DNA of 64,000 nucleotides from the NCBI RefSeq assembly GCF_000176515.1, contig NZ_ADAQ01000011.1, forward strand, positions 558,001 to 622,000, given 5' to 3'. This document shows, one piece after another, positions 19,365 through 30,122 of the stretch. Under the pieces are notes generated by a model that was given only the letters and a program-made list of their open reading frames with translations, made no database searches and was not told the DNA's origin. The position numbers were made by a program, and so were the translations under genes. The DNA is from Grimontia hollisae CIP 101886. Lineage in GTDB: Bacteria; Pseudomonadota; Gammaproteobacteria; Enterobacterales; Vibrionaceae. Positions within the stretch are counted from its first letter, which is position 1, and each line of letters starts with the position of its first letter.

Positions 19365-20381
19365 TTAATGTGTTAGGTATTGTTTAAACGCATCCGATGC
19401 GACTTCTTGAAAACCATTATCCGTCTTTACGATGAAAAATGCAGGGATATTTTCCTGATTCGCCAAGGTCAGTGCTTTATCCGGCCCCATCACCATAAAG
19501 GCCGTTGACAGGCCATCGGCAGTCATACAGGATTTATCCAGCACGGTCACTGACACCAGACGGTGATTAATCGGTTTTGCCGTCGTTGGGTCAATCGTGT
19601 GGGAGTAACGCACCCCATTCTCTTCAAAGTAGTTACGGTAATCGCCAGATGTTGCGATCGCCATGTCGCCCGGCGCAATGATTTCCTGGACAGTTTGCTG
19701 CTCATTGCTCGGTTTTTCTATCGCAATGCGCCATGGATGCCCTTCACCATTTACCCCTTTTAGCTGCAGCTCTCCCCCAATTTCCACCAGATAATTGTCG
19801 ATGCCAAGTGAAGCTAGGTATTCTGCAACCACATCGACTCCAAACCCTTTAGCAATCGATGATAAATCGACATACAGGCCCGGATTGGTCTTAATCAGGT
19901 TATTGCCATCAACCGCAAGGAATTCAATGCCGGTCAACGCACGACGCTCAGCAATTTGCGCATCGGTTGGAACACGGTCAGGCCGGCCTTCGGGACCAAA
20001 CCCCCAAAGATTAACCAGAGGCCCCACCGTCACATCAAGCGCCCCACCAGATAGCTGATTCAGCCGAATCGCTTCTTTCACCACTTTTGCCGTGTCTTTG
20101 GAAACAGTAAAAGGACGACTGTCAGTCAGTTGATTAAACCGACTCAATTCTGAGTCCTTCCGATACGTAGACATCTGATCATTAACCAACTCAAGACGAG
20201 CATCAATCTCCGACTGAACGGCTGTCTGGTTTGGGAGATCACCCTCAGCAATGTATTTCACCGAGTAATAGGTGCCCATGGTTGAACCGGTGAGGTGCAC
20301 TTGCGCCGGCGCTTGCTCACAGCCTGTCAGCGTCAACAAACTGCCTATAAGAAGACCGACCGACAACAGGAACTTTTTCAT
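19365..20381 (-). CDS. apbE: FAD:protein FMN transferase ApbE (lipoprotein)
   Basis: Attaches FMN covalently, through phosphate, to threonines of NqrB and NqrC. From the ATG at 20381 the product is a lipoprotein with lipobox LTGC (Cys 21) and 338 residues. Family motifs are GSTMGTYYSVKY, VDLSSIAKGFGVD and HTIDPTTAKPI (metal and FAD contacts). Located after nqrF across a hairpin, and followed by nqrM. Confidence 0.95.
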   Translation of the reverse strand: MKKFLLSVGLLIGSLLTLTGCEQAPAQVHLTGSTMGTYYSVKYIAEGDLPNQTAVQSEIDARLELVNDQMSTYRKDSELSRFNQLTDSRPFTVSKDTAKVVKEAIRLNQLSGGALDVTVGPLVNLWGFGPEGRPDRVPTDAQIAERRALTGIEFLAVDGNNLIKTNPGLYVDLSSIAKGFGVDVVAEYLASLGIDNYLVEIGGELQLKGVNGEGHPWRIAIEKPSNEQQTVQEIIAPGDMAIATSGDYRNYFEENGVRYSHTIDPTTAKPINHRLVSVTVLDKSCMTADGLSTAFMVMGPDKALTLANQENIPAFFIVKTDNGFQEVASDAFKQYLTH

Positions 20382-20486
20382 TAGATTATCCAGTTGATGA
20401 TAAAAGGGATCAGAAAGAATCACTTTCCCCGCCGAAAGAACGAAACGCCCTTTGAGAAAACAGCGATTCTGTCTGACCAGATGCAA

Positions 20487-20512
20487 AATGGCTGGCCCGT
20501 GGGCCAGCCATT
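20487..20512 (-). terminator. Hairpin between nqrF and apbE
   Basis: 12-bp stem AATGGCTGGCCC / GGGCCAGCCATT with a 2-nt loop; on the - strand it leads into TTTTGCAT. Probably a partial terminator that lowers expression of apbE and nqrM relative to the structural genes. Confidence 0.7.
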
Positions 20513-20535
20513 GTCTCTTTCAGAGTGTGGGGCGG

Positions 20536-21759
20536 TTAGCCACCGAAGTCATCCAGCAGGATGTTTTCATCTTCAACACCCAGGTCTTTCAGCATGCCAA
20601 TCACGGCTGCGTTCATCATTGGAGGACCACACATGTAGTACTCACAATCTTCTGGCGCTTCGTGATCTTTGAGATAGTTCTCATACAGCACGTTGTGAAT
20701 GAAGCCGGTGTAGCCATCCCAGTTATCTTCTGGCAGCGGATCAGACAGCGCACAATGCCATACAAAGTTTTCGTTTTCTGCTTGCAGCATGTCGAAATCT
20801 TCAACGTAGAACATTTCACGCTTAGAACGCGCACCGTACCAGAAAGACATCTTACGCTTAGACTTCAGACGCTTGAGCTGGTCAAAGATGTGAGAACGCA
20901 TAGGTGCCATACCTGCACCACCGCCCACAAATACCATTTCAGCATCGGTGTCTTTCGCAAAGAACTCACCGAACGGACCAGAGATTGTACATTTGTCACC
21001 TGGTTTCAGAGACCAGATGTACGAGGACATAATACCCGGTGGTACGTCTGGGTTATTAGGTGGCGGTGTTGCAATACGTACGTTCAGCATGATAATGCCA
21101 AACTCTTCTGGGTAGTTCGCCATTGAGTACGCACGAATGGTTTCTTCGTTAACCTTGGACTCGTAGCGGAACAGGTTAAACTTCTCCCAGTCTTCACGGT
21201 ATTCTTCTGGAATATCGTAATCTGCATACTTAACGTGATGAGGTGGCGCTTCGATTTGGATGTAACCACCTGCACGGAACGGTACCGACTCACCATCAGG
21301 AATTTGCAGCTTCAGCTCTTTGATGAAGGTGGCTTTGTTATCGTTAGAGATAACAGTACATTCCCACTTCTTCACGCCGAAGATTTCTTCAGGCAGTTCG
21401 ATTTCCATGTCAGTTTTCATCGCAACCTGACATGCCAGACGCTCACCTTCGCGCGCTTCACCTTTTGTGATGTGGTCAAGTTCAGTTGGCAGAATGTCAC
21501 CGCCGCCTGATTTTACTTTCACGCGGCACTGGCCGCATGAACCACCACCGCCACACGCGGATGATACGAACACACCGGCACCTGCCAGTGCACCCAGCAG
21601 CTTCCCGCCAGGTTGAGTGGTGATCGCAAGATTTGGATCACCGTTTACAGAGATGGTGATGTCACCTGATGGTACCAGCTTGGATTTGGCGAACAGAATC
21701 ACCAAAACCAGTGCCAGTACGATAAGAGTAAACATCACTACACCAAGAATAATGTCCAT
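20536..21759 (-). CDS. nqrF: Na+-NQR subunit F (NADH entry)
   Basis: Entry subunit of the sodium-pumping NADH:ubiquinone reductase: oxidises NADH through FAD and a 2Fe-2S cluster. An N-terminal helix (about 3-25) is followed by a ferredoxin domain with [10 protein letters not shown] near residue 70 and a fourth cysteine in LACQV. The FAD domain has RAYSMANYP, and the NADH domain has [14 protein letters not shown] and YMCGPPMMN. 407 residues, typical. Last of the six nqr genes. Confidence 0.97.
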   Translation of the reverse strand: MDIILGVVMFTLIVLALVLVILFAKSKLVPSGDITISVNGDPNLAITTQPGGKLLGALAGAGVFVSSACGGGGSCGQCRVKVKSGGGDILPTELDHITKGEAREGERLACQVAMKTDMEIELPEEIFGVKKWECTVISNDNKATFIKELKLQIPDGESVPFRAGGYIQIEAPPHHVKYADYDIPEEYREDWEKFNLFRYESKVNEETIRAYSMANYPEEFGIIMLNVRIATPPPNNPDVPPGIMSSYIWSLKPGDKCTISGPFGEFFAKDTDAEMVFVGGGAGMAPMRSHIFDQLKRLKSKRKMSFWYGARSKREMFYVEDFDMLQAENENFVWHCALSDPLPEDNWDGYTGFIHNVLYENYLKDHEAPEDCEYYMCGPPMMNAAVIGMLKDLGVEDENILLDDFGG

Positions 21760-21790
21760 TGACTATTCCTTAATTCGCGGTTTACCCGAC

Positions 21791-22387
21791 TTACAGTTGA
21801 ACACCGGAGAAAGACATGAAGCCTAACGCCATCAGACCTACAGTGATGAAGGTAATACCCAGACCACGAAGTGCAGGCGGTACGTCAGAGTATTTCATCT
21901 TTTCACGGATACCTGCCAACGCAACAATCGCCAGCATCCAGCCCACACCAGAGCCGAAACCGTAAACCACAGACTCCATAAAGTTGTAGTCACGTTGAAC
22001 CATGAAAGAGACACCACCGAAGATCGCACAGTTAACCGTGATCAGTGGCAGGAAAATACCCAGTGCGTTGTATAGCGGCGGGAAGAAGCGGTCCAGAACC
22101 ATTTCCAGGATCTGTACCAGCGCCGCAATAACACCGATGAAAGTGATGAAGTTCAGGAAGCTGAGGTCCACGCCTTCAACAATTGCACCGTTTTTCAGTA
22201 CCAAATTGTAAATCAGGTTGTTAACCGGAACGGACACAGACAGTACTACGGTAACCGCAACACCCAGACCGAACGAGGTTTTTACTTTCTTGGACACTGC
22301 CAGGAAAGTACACATCCCCAGGAAGAAAGACAGTGCCAGGTTTTCGATGAAAATCGAACGAACCAATAGGCTAATGTAATGTTCCAT
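21791..22387 (-). CDS. nqrE: Na+-NQR subunit E
   Basis: Integral membrane subunit with six helices, homologous to NqrD and RnfA; the two together hold an intramembrane iron site. 198 residues, family length. Signatures: [23 protein letters not shown] and [19 protein letters not shown], the latter containing a conserved cysteine. Sits between nqrD (7-bp gap) and nqrF (31-bp gap). Confidence 0.97.
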   Translation of the reverse strand: MEHYISLLVRSIFIENLALSFFLGMCTFLAVSKKVKTSFGLGVAVTVVLSVSVPVNNLIYNLVLKNGAIVEGVDLSFLNFITFIGVIAALVQILEMVLDRFFPPLYNALGIFLPLITVNCAIFGGVSFMVQRDYNFMESVVYGFGSGVGWMLAIVALAGIREKMKYSDVPPALRGLGITFITVGLMALGFMSFSGVQL

Positions 22388-22394
22388 TACGTCC

Positions 22395-23027
22395 TTACTC
22401 CTTCGCTTCTACTTGTTCAGGTTTGAAGGTACGCACAATCCAGATCAGGAAGCCGATCAGGAAGAACGCTGATGGAGCCAGAAGCATCAGACCATTTGGC
22501 TGATACCAGCCGCCTTCTGATGTCAAAGGCAGGATAGACACACCAAACAGCTTGCCTGAACCCAGTAGTTCACGGAAGAAACCGACAGAGATCAGTACGA
22601 AACCGTAACCCAGACCGTTACCGATACCGTCAATGAATGATGGCAGTGGCGCAGATTTCATTGCGTACGCTTCTGCACGACCCATAACGATACAGTTGGT
22701 GATGATGAGGCCAACGAATACCGACAGCTGCTTGGAGATGTCGTACACAAATGCCTTCAGGATCTGGTCTACCACGATTACCAGCGATGCAATGATCGCC
22801 ATCTGCACGATGATACGTACAGAGTTTGGAATGTGGTTACGGATAAGTGAAACGAACAGGTTCGAGAATGCCGTTACGAAAATTACCGCAAGGGTCATTA
22901 CAAACGCCGTTTCCAGCTTGGTGGTTACTGCCAGCGCAGAACACACACCCAGTACCTGAAGGGCAATCGGGTTGTTGTCCAGTACTGGCGCCCAAAGATT
23001 CTTTTTCAGTTCTTTAGTATCAGCCAT
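22395..23027 (-). CDS. nqrD: Na+-NQR subunit D
   Basis: Six-helix membrane subunit, homologue of NqrE/RnfE. 210 residues. [19 protein letters not shown] and the [14 protein letters not shown] segment carry the conserved cysteines expected at the intramembrane iron centre. Overlaps the end of nqrC by 8 bp. Confidence 0.97.
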   Translation of the reverse strand: MADTKELKKNLWAPVLDNNPIALQVLGVCSALAVTTKLETAFVMTLAVIFVTAFSNLFVSLIRNHIPNSVRIIVQMAIIASLVIVVDQILKAFVYDISKQLSVFVGLIITNCIVMGRAEAYAMKSAPLPSFIDGIGNGLGYGFVLISVGFFRELLGSGKLFGVSILPLTSEGGWYQPNGLMLLAPSAFFLIGFLIWIVRTFKPEQVEAKE

Positions 23028-23802
23028 TGATCAGCTCTCCCTGTTGAACTTTCTTCAGGAATGGGCCAAAGCCGTTGTCACCAAACCAGAAGTCAAAGGT
23101 ATGCTGTACACCATTAGAGGTCAGTGTCGCACCTGACAGACCGTCCACACCGTGAACGTCTCCAGGTTGTGCGCCGCCTTTAACGACTTTCAGAGCAGGG
23201 TTACCCTGGTCATCAAACAGCATTTTGCCTTCAAACTGTGCACGCCAGCGAGGGTTTTCTACTTCGCCACCCAGACCCGGGGTTTCACCGTGCTGGTAGT
23301 AAGCGATATCTGAAATCGTTTTGCCGTCTGTATCCAGTGCGACAAACGCGTACATCATGCCCCACAGACCACTGCCATATACTGGCATGATCAGGCGCTC
23401 AGTTTGACCCGCTGCATTCTTCACCAGGTAAACCTTGGCGGTGTTTGCCAAACGACCAATCTTCGCAATGTCCTTGTCGGCAGGCAGTTTCTGCGACTGG
23501 GAAGGATCAGAAGATGCAATGCGCTGGTCAAAAACCTTCGCTTCTTCAACGGTGCCAACCAGTTCACCTGTTTCCAGGCTAACCAGACGTGGTTCGATGA
23601 ATTTGTCAAAGGTCTCCGTGATGTTGCCGTTCGCATCGATACCAGCAACAGAAAGGATGTTGCGCTGTACGTCCAGCACGGCATTCTTCTCTTGCATAGG
23701 ACGCAGAGAAACAGCCGCGAAAGATACCACAACTGAACACACCAGGCTCAGCGCGATAACTACGGTCAGCGTTTTTTTAATGCTATCGTTATTGCTTGAC
23801 AC
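23020..23802 (-). CDS. nqrC: Na+-NQR subunit C (covalent FMN)
   Basis: Single-span subunit with a periplasmic domain that carries FMN bound to threonine. The attachment motif SGATLT is visible in [15 protein letters not shown], about residue 227. N-terminal helix at about 11-31. 260 residues. Overlaps nqrB by 14 bp and nqrD by 8 bp, so translation is coupled. Confidence 0.97.
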   Translation of the reverse strand: MSSNNDSIKKTLTVVIALSLVCSVVVSFAAVSLRPMQEKNAVLDVQRNILSVAGIDANGNITETFDKFIEPRLVSLETGELVGTVEEAKVFDQRIASSDPSQSQKLPADKDIAKIGRLANTAKVYLVKNAAGQTERLIMPVYGSGLWGMMYAFVALDTDGKTISDIAYYQHGETPGLGGEVENPRWRAQFEGKMLFDDQGNPALKVVKGGAQPGDVHGVDGLSGATLTSNGVQHTFDFWFGDNGFGPFLKKVQQGELING

Positions 23803-25033
23803 GAGCCAGTCTCCGTTTGATGTTGCCCTGAATTACCAGGTTGTCGAACAGCGGTGCAAACAGGTTCGCGAACAGGATAGCCAGCATCATACCCTCTGGG
23901 TATGCGGGGTTAGCCACACGAATCATTACTGCCATCGCACCAATCAGGATGCCGTACCACCATTTTGCTTTGTTCGTGAACGATGCAGAAACCGGGTCGG
24001 TCGCCATGAACATCATACCGAATGCAAAGCCACCCAGAACCAGGTGCCAGTGCCATGGCATGCTGAACATCGGGTTGGTATCAGAACCAATGATGTTAAA
24101 CAGCGTTGCCGTTACCACCAGACCAATCATGGTGCCAAGGATAATACGCCATGAAGCAATGCCCATCGCAACAATCATTGCACCACCGATAAGGATCGCC
24201 AGCGTAGAGACCTCACCAATCGAACCTGGAATATGGCCGATAAACGCGTCCATCCAAGTGATAGATTGCCCGGTCACATTGTTCACCAGCGCACCTTGAC
24301 CACCTTGTGCCCACTGGCTTAGCGCCGTTGCACCAGAGAAGCCGTCAGCAGCGGTCCACACCAGGTCACCTGAAATCTGTGCAGGATATGCAAAGAACAG
24401 GAATGCACGGCCAGCCAGTGCCGGGTTCAGGAAGTTGCGACCTGTACCACCGAAGATTTCTTTTGCAACAACCACACCGAAGGTAATACCCAGTGCAGCT
24501 TGCCAAAGTGGCAGTGTCGGCGGGACGATGAGTGCGAACAGGATAGAAGTGACGAAGAAGCCTTCGTTAACTTCATGTTTGCGCACCATACAGAACAGCA
24601 CTTCCCAGAAACCGCCAACGATAAAGACCGTCGCGTAGATAGGCAGGAAGTAAGTCGCACCCAGCAACATCTTGCTGCCCCAGCCAGCATCTGCCGACAG
24701 GGTTCCACCCAGCATTTCCGTTAGCCAGTAATGCCAGTTATTACCGATAACACCTGTCAGTTGCTCAGCACCGTACAGGGCGTTCAGCGCCATGATCGCC
24801 TGATCACCCGCGTTGTACATACCAAAGAACATGGCAGGGAATACCGCGAACCACACCATGATCATGATGCGTTTCAGATCGATACTGTCACGAACGTGAG
24901 CACCACGCTTGGTGACTGTGCCAGGGGTGTACAGCAGGGTTGCCGCTGCTTCATACAGTGCAAACCATTTTTCGTGCTTACCACCCGGCTCAAAGTGATG
25001 TTCGATATCTTCAAGAAATTTCTTCAGGCTCAT
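23789..25033 (-). CDS. nqrB: Na+-NQR subunit B (covalent FMN, Na+ path)
   Basis: Largest membrane subunit, homologous to RnfD; carries a covalent FMN and is tied to Na+ translocation and quinone/korormicin binding. The FMN site SGATAL lies in [13 protein letters not shown] (about residue 235). 414 residues with about ten helices. Three bases separate it from nqrA. Confidence 0.97.
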   Translation of the reverse strand: MSLKKFLEDIEHHFEPGGKHEKWFALYEAAATLLYTPGTVTKRGAHVRDSIDLKRIMIMVWFAVFPAMFFGMYNAGDQAIMALNALYGAEQLTGVIGNNWHYWLTEMLGGTLSADAGWGSKMLLGATYFLPIYATVFIVGGFWEVLFCMVRKHEVNEGFFVTSILFALIVPPTLPLWQAALGITFGVVVAKEIFGGTGRNFLNPALAGRAFLFFAYPAQISGDLVWTAADGFSGATALSQWAQGGQGALVNNVTGQSITWMDAFIGHIPGSIGEVSTLAILIGGAMIVAMGIASWRIILGTMIGLVVTATLFNIIGSDTNPMFSMPWHWHLVLGGFAFGMMFMATDPVSASFTNKAKWWYGILIGAMAVMIRVANPAYPEGMMLAILFANLFAPLFDNLVIQGNIKRRLARVKQ

Positions 25034-25036
25034 TGC

Positions 25037-26377
25037 TTACCCTTCCTTCTCAATTTGATCCAGGCACTCGCGGAGCATAGGGCCAAAATCGTACTTGCCA
25101 GGGCAAACAAATGTGCACAGTGCCAGATCTTCAGGATCCAGTTCCAGTGCGCCCAGCTGAGACATGCTGTCCAGATCACCTGCACAGATATCACGCAGCA
25201 ACAGTGTTGGCTCGATGTCCAGAGGCATCACACGCTCATAGTTGCCGATTGGCACCATGGAGCGCTCACTACCGTTGGTAGTGGTTGTCATGTTGAACAG
25301 CTGGCCTTTAAAGAACTGGCTTAAAAATGCGCGGGTAACAGAAAACTTGTTCTTACCCGGTGCGATCCAACCAAACAGCTCTTTCTCACGGCCTTCACGA
25401 AGTGCACTTACCTGAAGATGGAAACGACCGAGATAACCATGAACACCACCAGCATTGGTACCACTTAGTACGGAGCCAGAAATGATACGGATTTCACCAG
25501 GCATTAACTCATTGTCAGTGAGTTCAGCAATCGATGCACCGATCTGTGTACGAACGAGGCGTGGGTTATTGACAACCGGGCCCGCCAGGGAAATAACACG
25601 GTCAGTGAAAAGCTCACCAGTCAGGAACAGCTTGCCGAATGCAATAACATCTTGATAGTTCAGATGCCATACCTGAACACCCAGACCAACAGGACGGAGG
25701 AAGTGAATGTGAGTGCCCACCAGACCTGCTGGGTGAGGACCTGTAAACACATGCTCTTCGACGTTGGATTGCTTGCTGCGCGGCAGGCTGGATTCGCCTT
25801 TACATACGAACACCTTGCCCTCGGTCAGACGGGATACTACGTCAAGACCTGCAACAAACGCTTCTTGCTGTTCATTAATGATCAGTTCAGGATTCGCAGC
25901 CAGTGGGTTAGTGTCCATTGCGGTGACGAAGACAGCTGCTGGACTGGCGTCAACGGCCGGCGTCTTACTGAATGGGCGGGTGCGAAGCGCAGTCCACATG
26001 CCGGATTCGACAAGTTGATCAACAATCACTTGACGATCCAGACCTGCGATCTCTGAGGCTTCATATTTGTTGAAAGTGACTTGCTCGTTGCCTTCTACTT
26101 CGATGACAACTGACTGAAGAACACGTTTTGCACCGCGGTTGACTTCAACCACAGTACCGGCTGCAGGTGCAGTAAATTTCACGCCGGGATTCTTTTTATC
26201 TTCAAAAAGAATCTGACCTTTTTTCACTACATCCCCAACACGAACATGCATCGTTGGACGCATGCCAACGTACTCTTCGCCAAGCAAGGCGACTTTTTTG
26301 ATGGCTGGGCCATCATTTATCACCTGAGCTGGAGTCCCGGCAATTGGGATATCCAAACCCTTTTTTATTGTAATCAT
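25037..26377 (-). CDS. nqrA: Na+-NQR subunit A
   Basis: Peripheral cytoplasmic subunit of the complex, implicated in quinone binding. The ATG at 26377 gives [14 protein letters not shown], the family N-terminus, and 446 residues; longer frames upstream run into the promoter region and are rejected. Strong family segments: [36 protein letters not shown]. First gene of the operon. Confidence 0.97.
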   Translation of the reverse strand: MITIKKGLDIPIAGTPAQVINDGPAIKKVALLGEEYVGMRPTMHVRVGDVVKKGQILFEDKKNPGVKFTAPAAGTVVEVNRGAKRVLQSVVIEVEGNEQVTFNKYEASEIAGLDRQVIVDQLVESGMWTALRTRPFSKTPAVDASPAAVFVTAMDTNPLAANPELIINEQQEAFVAGLDVVSRLTEGKVFVCKGESSLPRSKQSNVEEHVFTGPHPAGLVGTHIHFLRPVGLGVQVWHLNYQDVIAFGKLFLTGELFTDRVISLAGPVVNNPRLVRTQIGASIAELTDNELMPGEIRIISGSVLSGTNAGGVHGYLGRFHLQVSALREGREKELFGWIAPGKNKFSVTRAFLSQFFKGQLFNMTTTTNGSERSMVPIGNYERVMPLDIEPTLLLRDICAGDLDSMSQLGALELDPEDLALCTFVCPGKYDFGPMLRECLDQIEKEG

Positions 26378-26867
26378 ACGCACTTGCACTACATTAACGG
26401 GAAAAAATTCTGTTATTGCGCAGTTTAATACGACCTTCCACTGTCTAGTGAGTGACTCTTCCACCCACCTCCGCAACGTCCTCATTACCAACCCGCAACA
26501 ATTCAAGGCTTGGGGTCAGTTTTCAAGCGGTGGATTCTACCATCAACCAAAGTCGCTATTCCACGGCAAACACCGTGATACACCCTTAATTTTCAGCAAC
26601 TGGGCAAACTATGCCCAATTGTAACCAATAACTATGAACCGGAGCACAATTTGTCATGCAAACATGATATGGACCTATGGTTACAAAAGCGACATTGCAA
26701 TCATACCTATGCCACACTAAATAAAGTGCTAACACACACCTTTGTTAACATTTCCGTCTCATTTTTCGGTGGGTGGTTTCATTTCATTTTGTTTTTTTAA
26801 TCACCTTGTTGAGAGTTTGTCACCTTTAATTCATCAAAAAGGCTGTTTAAAACAGCCTTTTTATCAT
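26378..26867. other. Intergenic region upstream of the nqr operon
   Basis: 490 bp without a gene. It must contain the nqr promoter (read on the - strand), but no well-spaced -35/-10 pair was convincing. A small inverted repeat TGGGCA-N5-TGCCCA lies at 26601-26617. The bolA terminator is at the right end. Confidence 0.5.
26836..26862. terminator. Terminator after bolA
   Basis: AAAAAGGCTGTTT / AAAACAGCCTTTTT forms a stem of about 13 bp with T-runs on both strands; it starts 5 bp after the bolA stop codon. Confidence 0.88.
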
Positions 26868-27191
26868 TTAGTTAGTGTCTACCATCGACCCGCCATGACA
26901 CGGTGGGGACATGGGTGCTTGTCCATTCAAATCATGCCACTCACCCTCAGTATACGTATGAATCGCAAGTGCATGGATAGCATTTTGCAATTCATCACTC
27001 AGGGTTTGGTTTACAGCACGATGTCTGCTGATAAGGCGTAGGCCTTCAAACTGCCTGCTCACGATAGTCACTTTAAAATGGCTTTCTGCACCTTCCGGAA
27101 CATTATGCATGTAACTTTCGTTTTTCACGTCCAGATATAACGGTGAAAATGTGGTACTGAGCTTTTGCTCAATGATTTTTTGAACACTCAT
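26868..27191 (-). CDS. bolA: BolA family protein
   Basis: BolA proteins work with monothiol glutaredoxins in iron-sulfur trafficking, and E. coli BolA also affects cell shape and transcription. The 107-residue product (E. coli 105) contains the BolA signature [21 protein letters not shown]. The ATG at 27191 has GAGGA 5 nt upstream. The C-terminal His/Cys (PPCHGGS) could contribute to cluster binding. It neighbours yajG-ampG as in E. coli. Confidence 0.93.
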   Translation of the reverse strand: MSVQKIIEQKLSTTFSPLYLDVKNESYMHNVPEGAESHFKVTIVSRQFEGLRLISRHRAVNQTLSDELQNAIHALAIHTYTEGEWHDLNGQAPMSPPCHGGSMVDTN

Positions 27192-27398
27192 GCTTTCCTC
27201 TGCCCATAACGCAAAATGTAACTCGGTCCAAATGGCCCACGTATTCAAATCAAGGCATACAGTTATGACCTATCAGGGAGCCAGGCTCAAGCAAGTTATG
27301 ACAAATAAATGCTTCGACAGTCTGCATCTTGCGTCTTTTTCAGTATATTATCTGCGCCAATATACGCTATTCTCACAAGCAGTTCGCTGATACTTCCC

Positions 27399-28535
27399 AT
27401 GAAAACAACATTAGAACTAGGTGGTAAGACATTTTCTTTGCGTCGCTACCCCATTCAGAAAAACGAGACTCTGCAGGCATGGGATGCGGCAGATGAATAC
27501 CTGATACAGCAGTTAGAAGATTCAGAACTCCCCAAAGGGGCGCACATCCTTATCCTCAATGATGGATTCGGTGCATTAAGCTGCTGGGCTGCAGCAAAAG
27601 GCTACCGCGTCACAACCACCAGTGATTCGCACCTCTCTCACCTCAGCCTTAACGCTAACCTCAAAGAAAACAACCTGTCCGGCGTTACTTTTCTTTCATC
27701 CACGGAAACACTACCGACCGATGCAGACATTGTGGTCATGAAGCTGCCAAAGAACAACCGGTTCTTAGTGTGGCAATTACAACAAATCGCCTTGTATGGT
27801 GCGATGAGTGTACAGGTTATCGCCGGTGCAAAAGTGAAAGATATTCATACATCAACACTTAAACTTTTTGAGAAGCACCTTGGTGCAACGCACACTTCCC
27901 TGGCGAAGAAAAAAGCCCGTCTGATTTTTTGCAGCAAGGAAAAGCAACGTGATGCGGCACCAACAGAAACCACCTCCTTTGAGGTTCCTGATTTTGGCAT
28001 GACACTTCACAACCATGCCAATGTCTTCTCATCAGAAAGTCTGGACATTGCGGCATACCTGATGCTGAAACATATTCCAGTATCCACAAAGATAAAACAC
28101 ATTATCGATTTGGGTTGTGGCAACGGTGTGCTCTCCGTAGAAGCTGCACGGCGGAACCCACAAGCCACTATCACAGCCGTAGATGAAAGCCATATGGCTG
28201 TCGCCTCAACCACAACCAATTTGCTCAGCCATGGGATTGAGCCTGCGCGCATACATTGTAAGGTGAACAACTGTCTGGACGGTTTTGAAAAAAACAGCGC
28301 CGATCTCGTCTTGTGTAATCCGCCGTTTCATCAAATGAATACGGTGACAGATCACATCGCCTGGCAAATGTTTTGTGATGCCAGACGGGTTCTTGAGCCC
28401 AAGGGACGTATTGTAGTGATTGGTAATCGTCACCTCGGCTACCATGCTAAATTGAAACGTCTTTTTGGTAATGCGCAAGTCATTGCTTCTAACCGTAAGT
28501 TTGTTATTGTCGAAGCTTATAAACAGCCTGATTAA
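27399..28535 (+). CDS. rlmG: 23S rRNA guanine-1835 N2-methyltransferase RlmG
   Basis: Class I SAM methyltransferase that modifies G1835 of 23S rRNA. Two related domains are present, an inactive N-terminal one and a catalytic C-terminal one with IDLGCGNGVLSVEAA (SAM loop, about 235-250) and LCNPPFHQ (NPPF motif). The segments LQAWDAADEYLIQQLED and AGAKVKDIHTSTLKLFEK match E. coli RlmG and separate it from RsmC. 378 residues from the ATG at 27399. The ribosome site is weak. Confidence 0.92.
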   Translation: MKTTLELGGKTFSLRRYPIQKNETLQAWDAADEYLIQQLEDSELPKGAHILILNDGFGALSCWAAAKGYRVTTTSDSHLSHLSLNANLKENNLSGVTFLSSTETLPTDADIVVMKLPKNNRFLVWQLQQIALYGAMSVQVIAGAKVKDIHTSTLKLFEKHLGATHTSLAKKKARLIFCSKEKQRDAAPTETTSFEVPDFGMTLHNHANVFSSESLDIAAYLMLKHIPVSTKIKHIIDLGCGNGVLSVEAARRNPQATITAVDESHMAVASTTTNLLSHGIEPARIHCKVNNCLDGFEKNSADLVLCNPPFHQMNTVTDHIAWQMFCDARRVLEPKGRIVVIGNRHLGYHAKLKRLFGNAQVIASNRKFVIVEAYKQPD

Positions 28536-28553
28536 AAAGGGATGCATTAACGT

Positions 28554-29126
28554 ATGAAAAAACTTCTGCTTGTTTCTGGACTGGTCCTGGGCCTGAGTGC
28601 TTGCTCATCCCCCCGTGAACCCCAGTTAACAATCGCACCACAGCCTGCGATTTCATCAGTGCCTGTGGCACAAAGTAAACCTGTGACAGTAGAAAGCCGC
28701 GATCTGAGAACTGCCCAGTTTGTCGCCGTGGTAGACAATGGCCGTAAAAATGTTCAGCCGATTCAGGCCACATCAAATGTCCGTGTTGTACTGGAAGATG
28801 CATTGATTCGACAGCTCAACGCCCAGGGCTACAAAGTCGTAACCGACAGTAAAGGCAAACTACGTATGGATCTGCTTGATGCCTTAGTAAAAGTGGATCA
28901 CAGCGTGTTCTCACATACCATGAGCACCAACGTGCAAATCCAGTTGGTGGCAGAAAACGGCCAGCATAAATTTGTGAAACGCTACACTGGGAAGTCCACC
29001 ACTGAAGGGGCGACCAGTGCATCGGTTGAAGACATGGAGCTGGCCCTGAACAGTCTGCTTGAAGCCGTACTTCAGGATATTGCACGTGACCAGCAACTGA
29101 TAACCTTCATGAACGAGAACTTCTGA
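28554..29126 (+). CDS. yajG: YajG family lipoprotein
   Basis: Putative lipoprotein with lipobox LSAC (Cys 17) and 190 residues, the length of E. coli YajG. Its role is not known; the constant company of ampG points to the envelope. The stop codon shares its last base with the ppiA start (TGATG), so they are translationally coupled. Confidence 0.9.
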   Translation: MKKLLLVSGLVLGLSACSSPREPQLTIAPQPAISSVPVAQSKPVTVESRDLRTAQFVAVVDNGRKNVQPIQATSNVRVVLEDALIRQLNAQGYKVVTDSKGKLRMDLLDALVKVDHSVFSHTMSTNVQIQLVAENGQHKFVKRYTGKSTTEGATSASVEDMELALNSLLEAVLQDIARDQQLITFMNENF

Positions 29127-29695
29127 TGAACACCTTTTTCAGAACGATACTTGTTACTGCTTCCCTGTTTGCGGCCAATGCAATGGCCGCCAACCCGGTT
29201 GTCAGTGTTGAAACCAGTGTCGGCGATTTCACACTGGAGCTGTACCCGGAAAAAGCCCCAAAAACCGTCGAAAACTTTCTTAAGTATGTGGAAGACGGCA
29301 GCTATGTCGGTACCCAGTTTCACCGAGTGATCCCTGGTTTCGTTGCTCAGGGTGGTGGCTACGATGCGTCCTTCCAACCTCGCCCTAACACCTATGGCGA
29401 GATCATAAACGAATCGAAAAACGGCCTTGGTAACGAACGAGGCACGATTGCCATGGCGCGCCGACAATCACCAGATTCAGCGACACGCCAGTTCTTCATT
29501 AACCTCGAAAATAACAGTAACCTGAATGGCAATAGCTATAAATATGGCTATACCGTTTTTGGGAAAGTCATTGAAGGGTTTAACACCGTCGAGAAGATGG
29601 CAAAGGTTAAAACCGTCACAGTACCTGAAACGCGCATGCGTGATGTCCCCCAGCAACCTATACTTATCGAGAAGATTATCATTACCAGTAAGTAG
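29126..29695 (+). CDS. ppiA: Periplasmic cyclophilin-type peptidyl-prolyl isomerase
   Basis: Cyclophilin that speeds proline isomerisation in exported proteins. A signal peptide ends at AMAA (about residue 22). The core has FHRVIPGFVAQGGG (catalytic arginine), GTIAMARR and RQFFINLENN. 189 residues equals E. coli PpiA in size. PpiB is cytoplasmic and lacks a signal peptide, so PpiA is preferred. Confidence 0.92.
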   Translation: MNTFFRTILVTASLFAANAMAANPVVSVETSVGDFTLELYPEKAPKTVENFLKYVEDGSYVGTQFHRVIPGFVAQGGGYDASFQPRPNTYGEIINESKNGLGNERGTIAMARRQSPDSATRQFFINLENNSNLNGNSYKYGYTVFGKVIEGFNTVEKMAKVKTVTVPETRMRDVPQQPILIEKIIITSK

Positions 29696-29708
29696 CAGGT
29701 TAAAAGGG

Positions 29709-30074
29709 ATGCTAAAACTCGTTGTAGACAACACTGAACAGCACCACAACGAACTCGTCGGAGAGCATGTTAAAACGCATGCCCCGGCGTTTGCTGCACA
29801 AGTTATCCGTTTTATCCTACGGCAGTCCTCCTATGAAGAGCTCAACACCGCCTGCCGCAATCAGTTTCTTGAATGGTGGAAATCATCGCTTCCCAGTGGT
29901 TCCCCCGATGATGACTATGAATCGGTATACTGGTATTTGGTCTACCTCATCGAATCCCGCCGTGAAGACGAATTAATTGGCAACCGGTTTGTGAACCGAC
30001 GTCTCAAAGAATGCGCTTGTTATTTGATCAACAAAGGAAAACTCCCTCGCTTTGCGCGTGGTATTCGCCCCTGA
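29709..30074 (+). CDS. Unrecognised 121-residue protein between ppiA and ampG
   Basis: Not assigned to a family. The ATG at 29709 is 13 bp after ppiA, with AGG and AAAAGGG upstream, and the frame closes 48 bp before ampG. No signal peptide or membrane helix is visible, so it is probably cytosolic. The protein is helical in appearance, with an aromatic/acidic centre (LEWWKS, DDDYESVYWYLVYLIE) and a basic C-terminus (NRRLKECACYLINKGKLPRFARG). Its place inside a close co-directional set with ampG argues that it is expressed. A longer upstream frame overlaps ppiA and is rejected. Confidence 0.75.
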   Translation: MLKLVVDNTEQHHNELVGEHVKTHAPAFAAQVIRFILRQSSYEELNTACRNQFLEWWKSSLPSGSPDDDYESVYWYLVYLIESRREDELIGNRFVNRRLKECACYLINKGKLPRFARGIRP

Positions 30075-30122
30075 AGCACGGTAGCATTGTTTTACCTTAC
30101 ATCAATAACAGGGCATTGCGCC

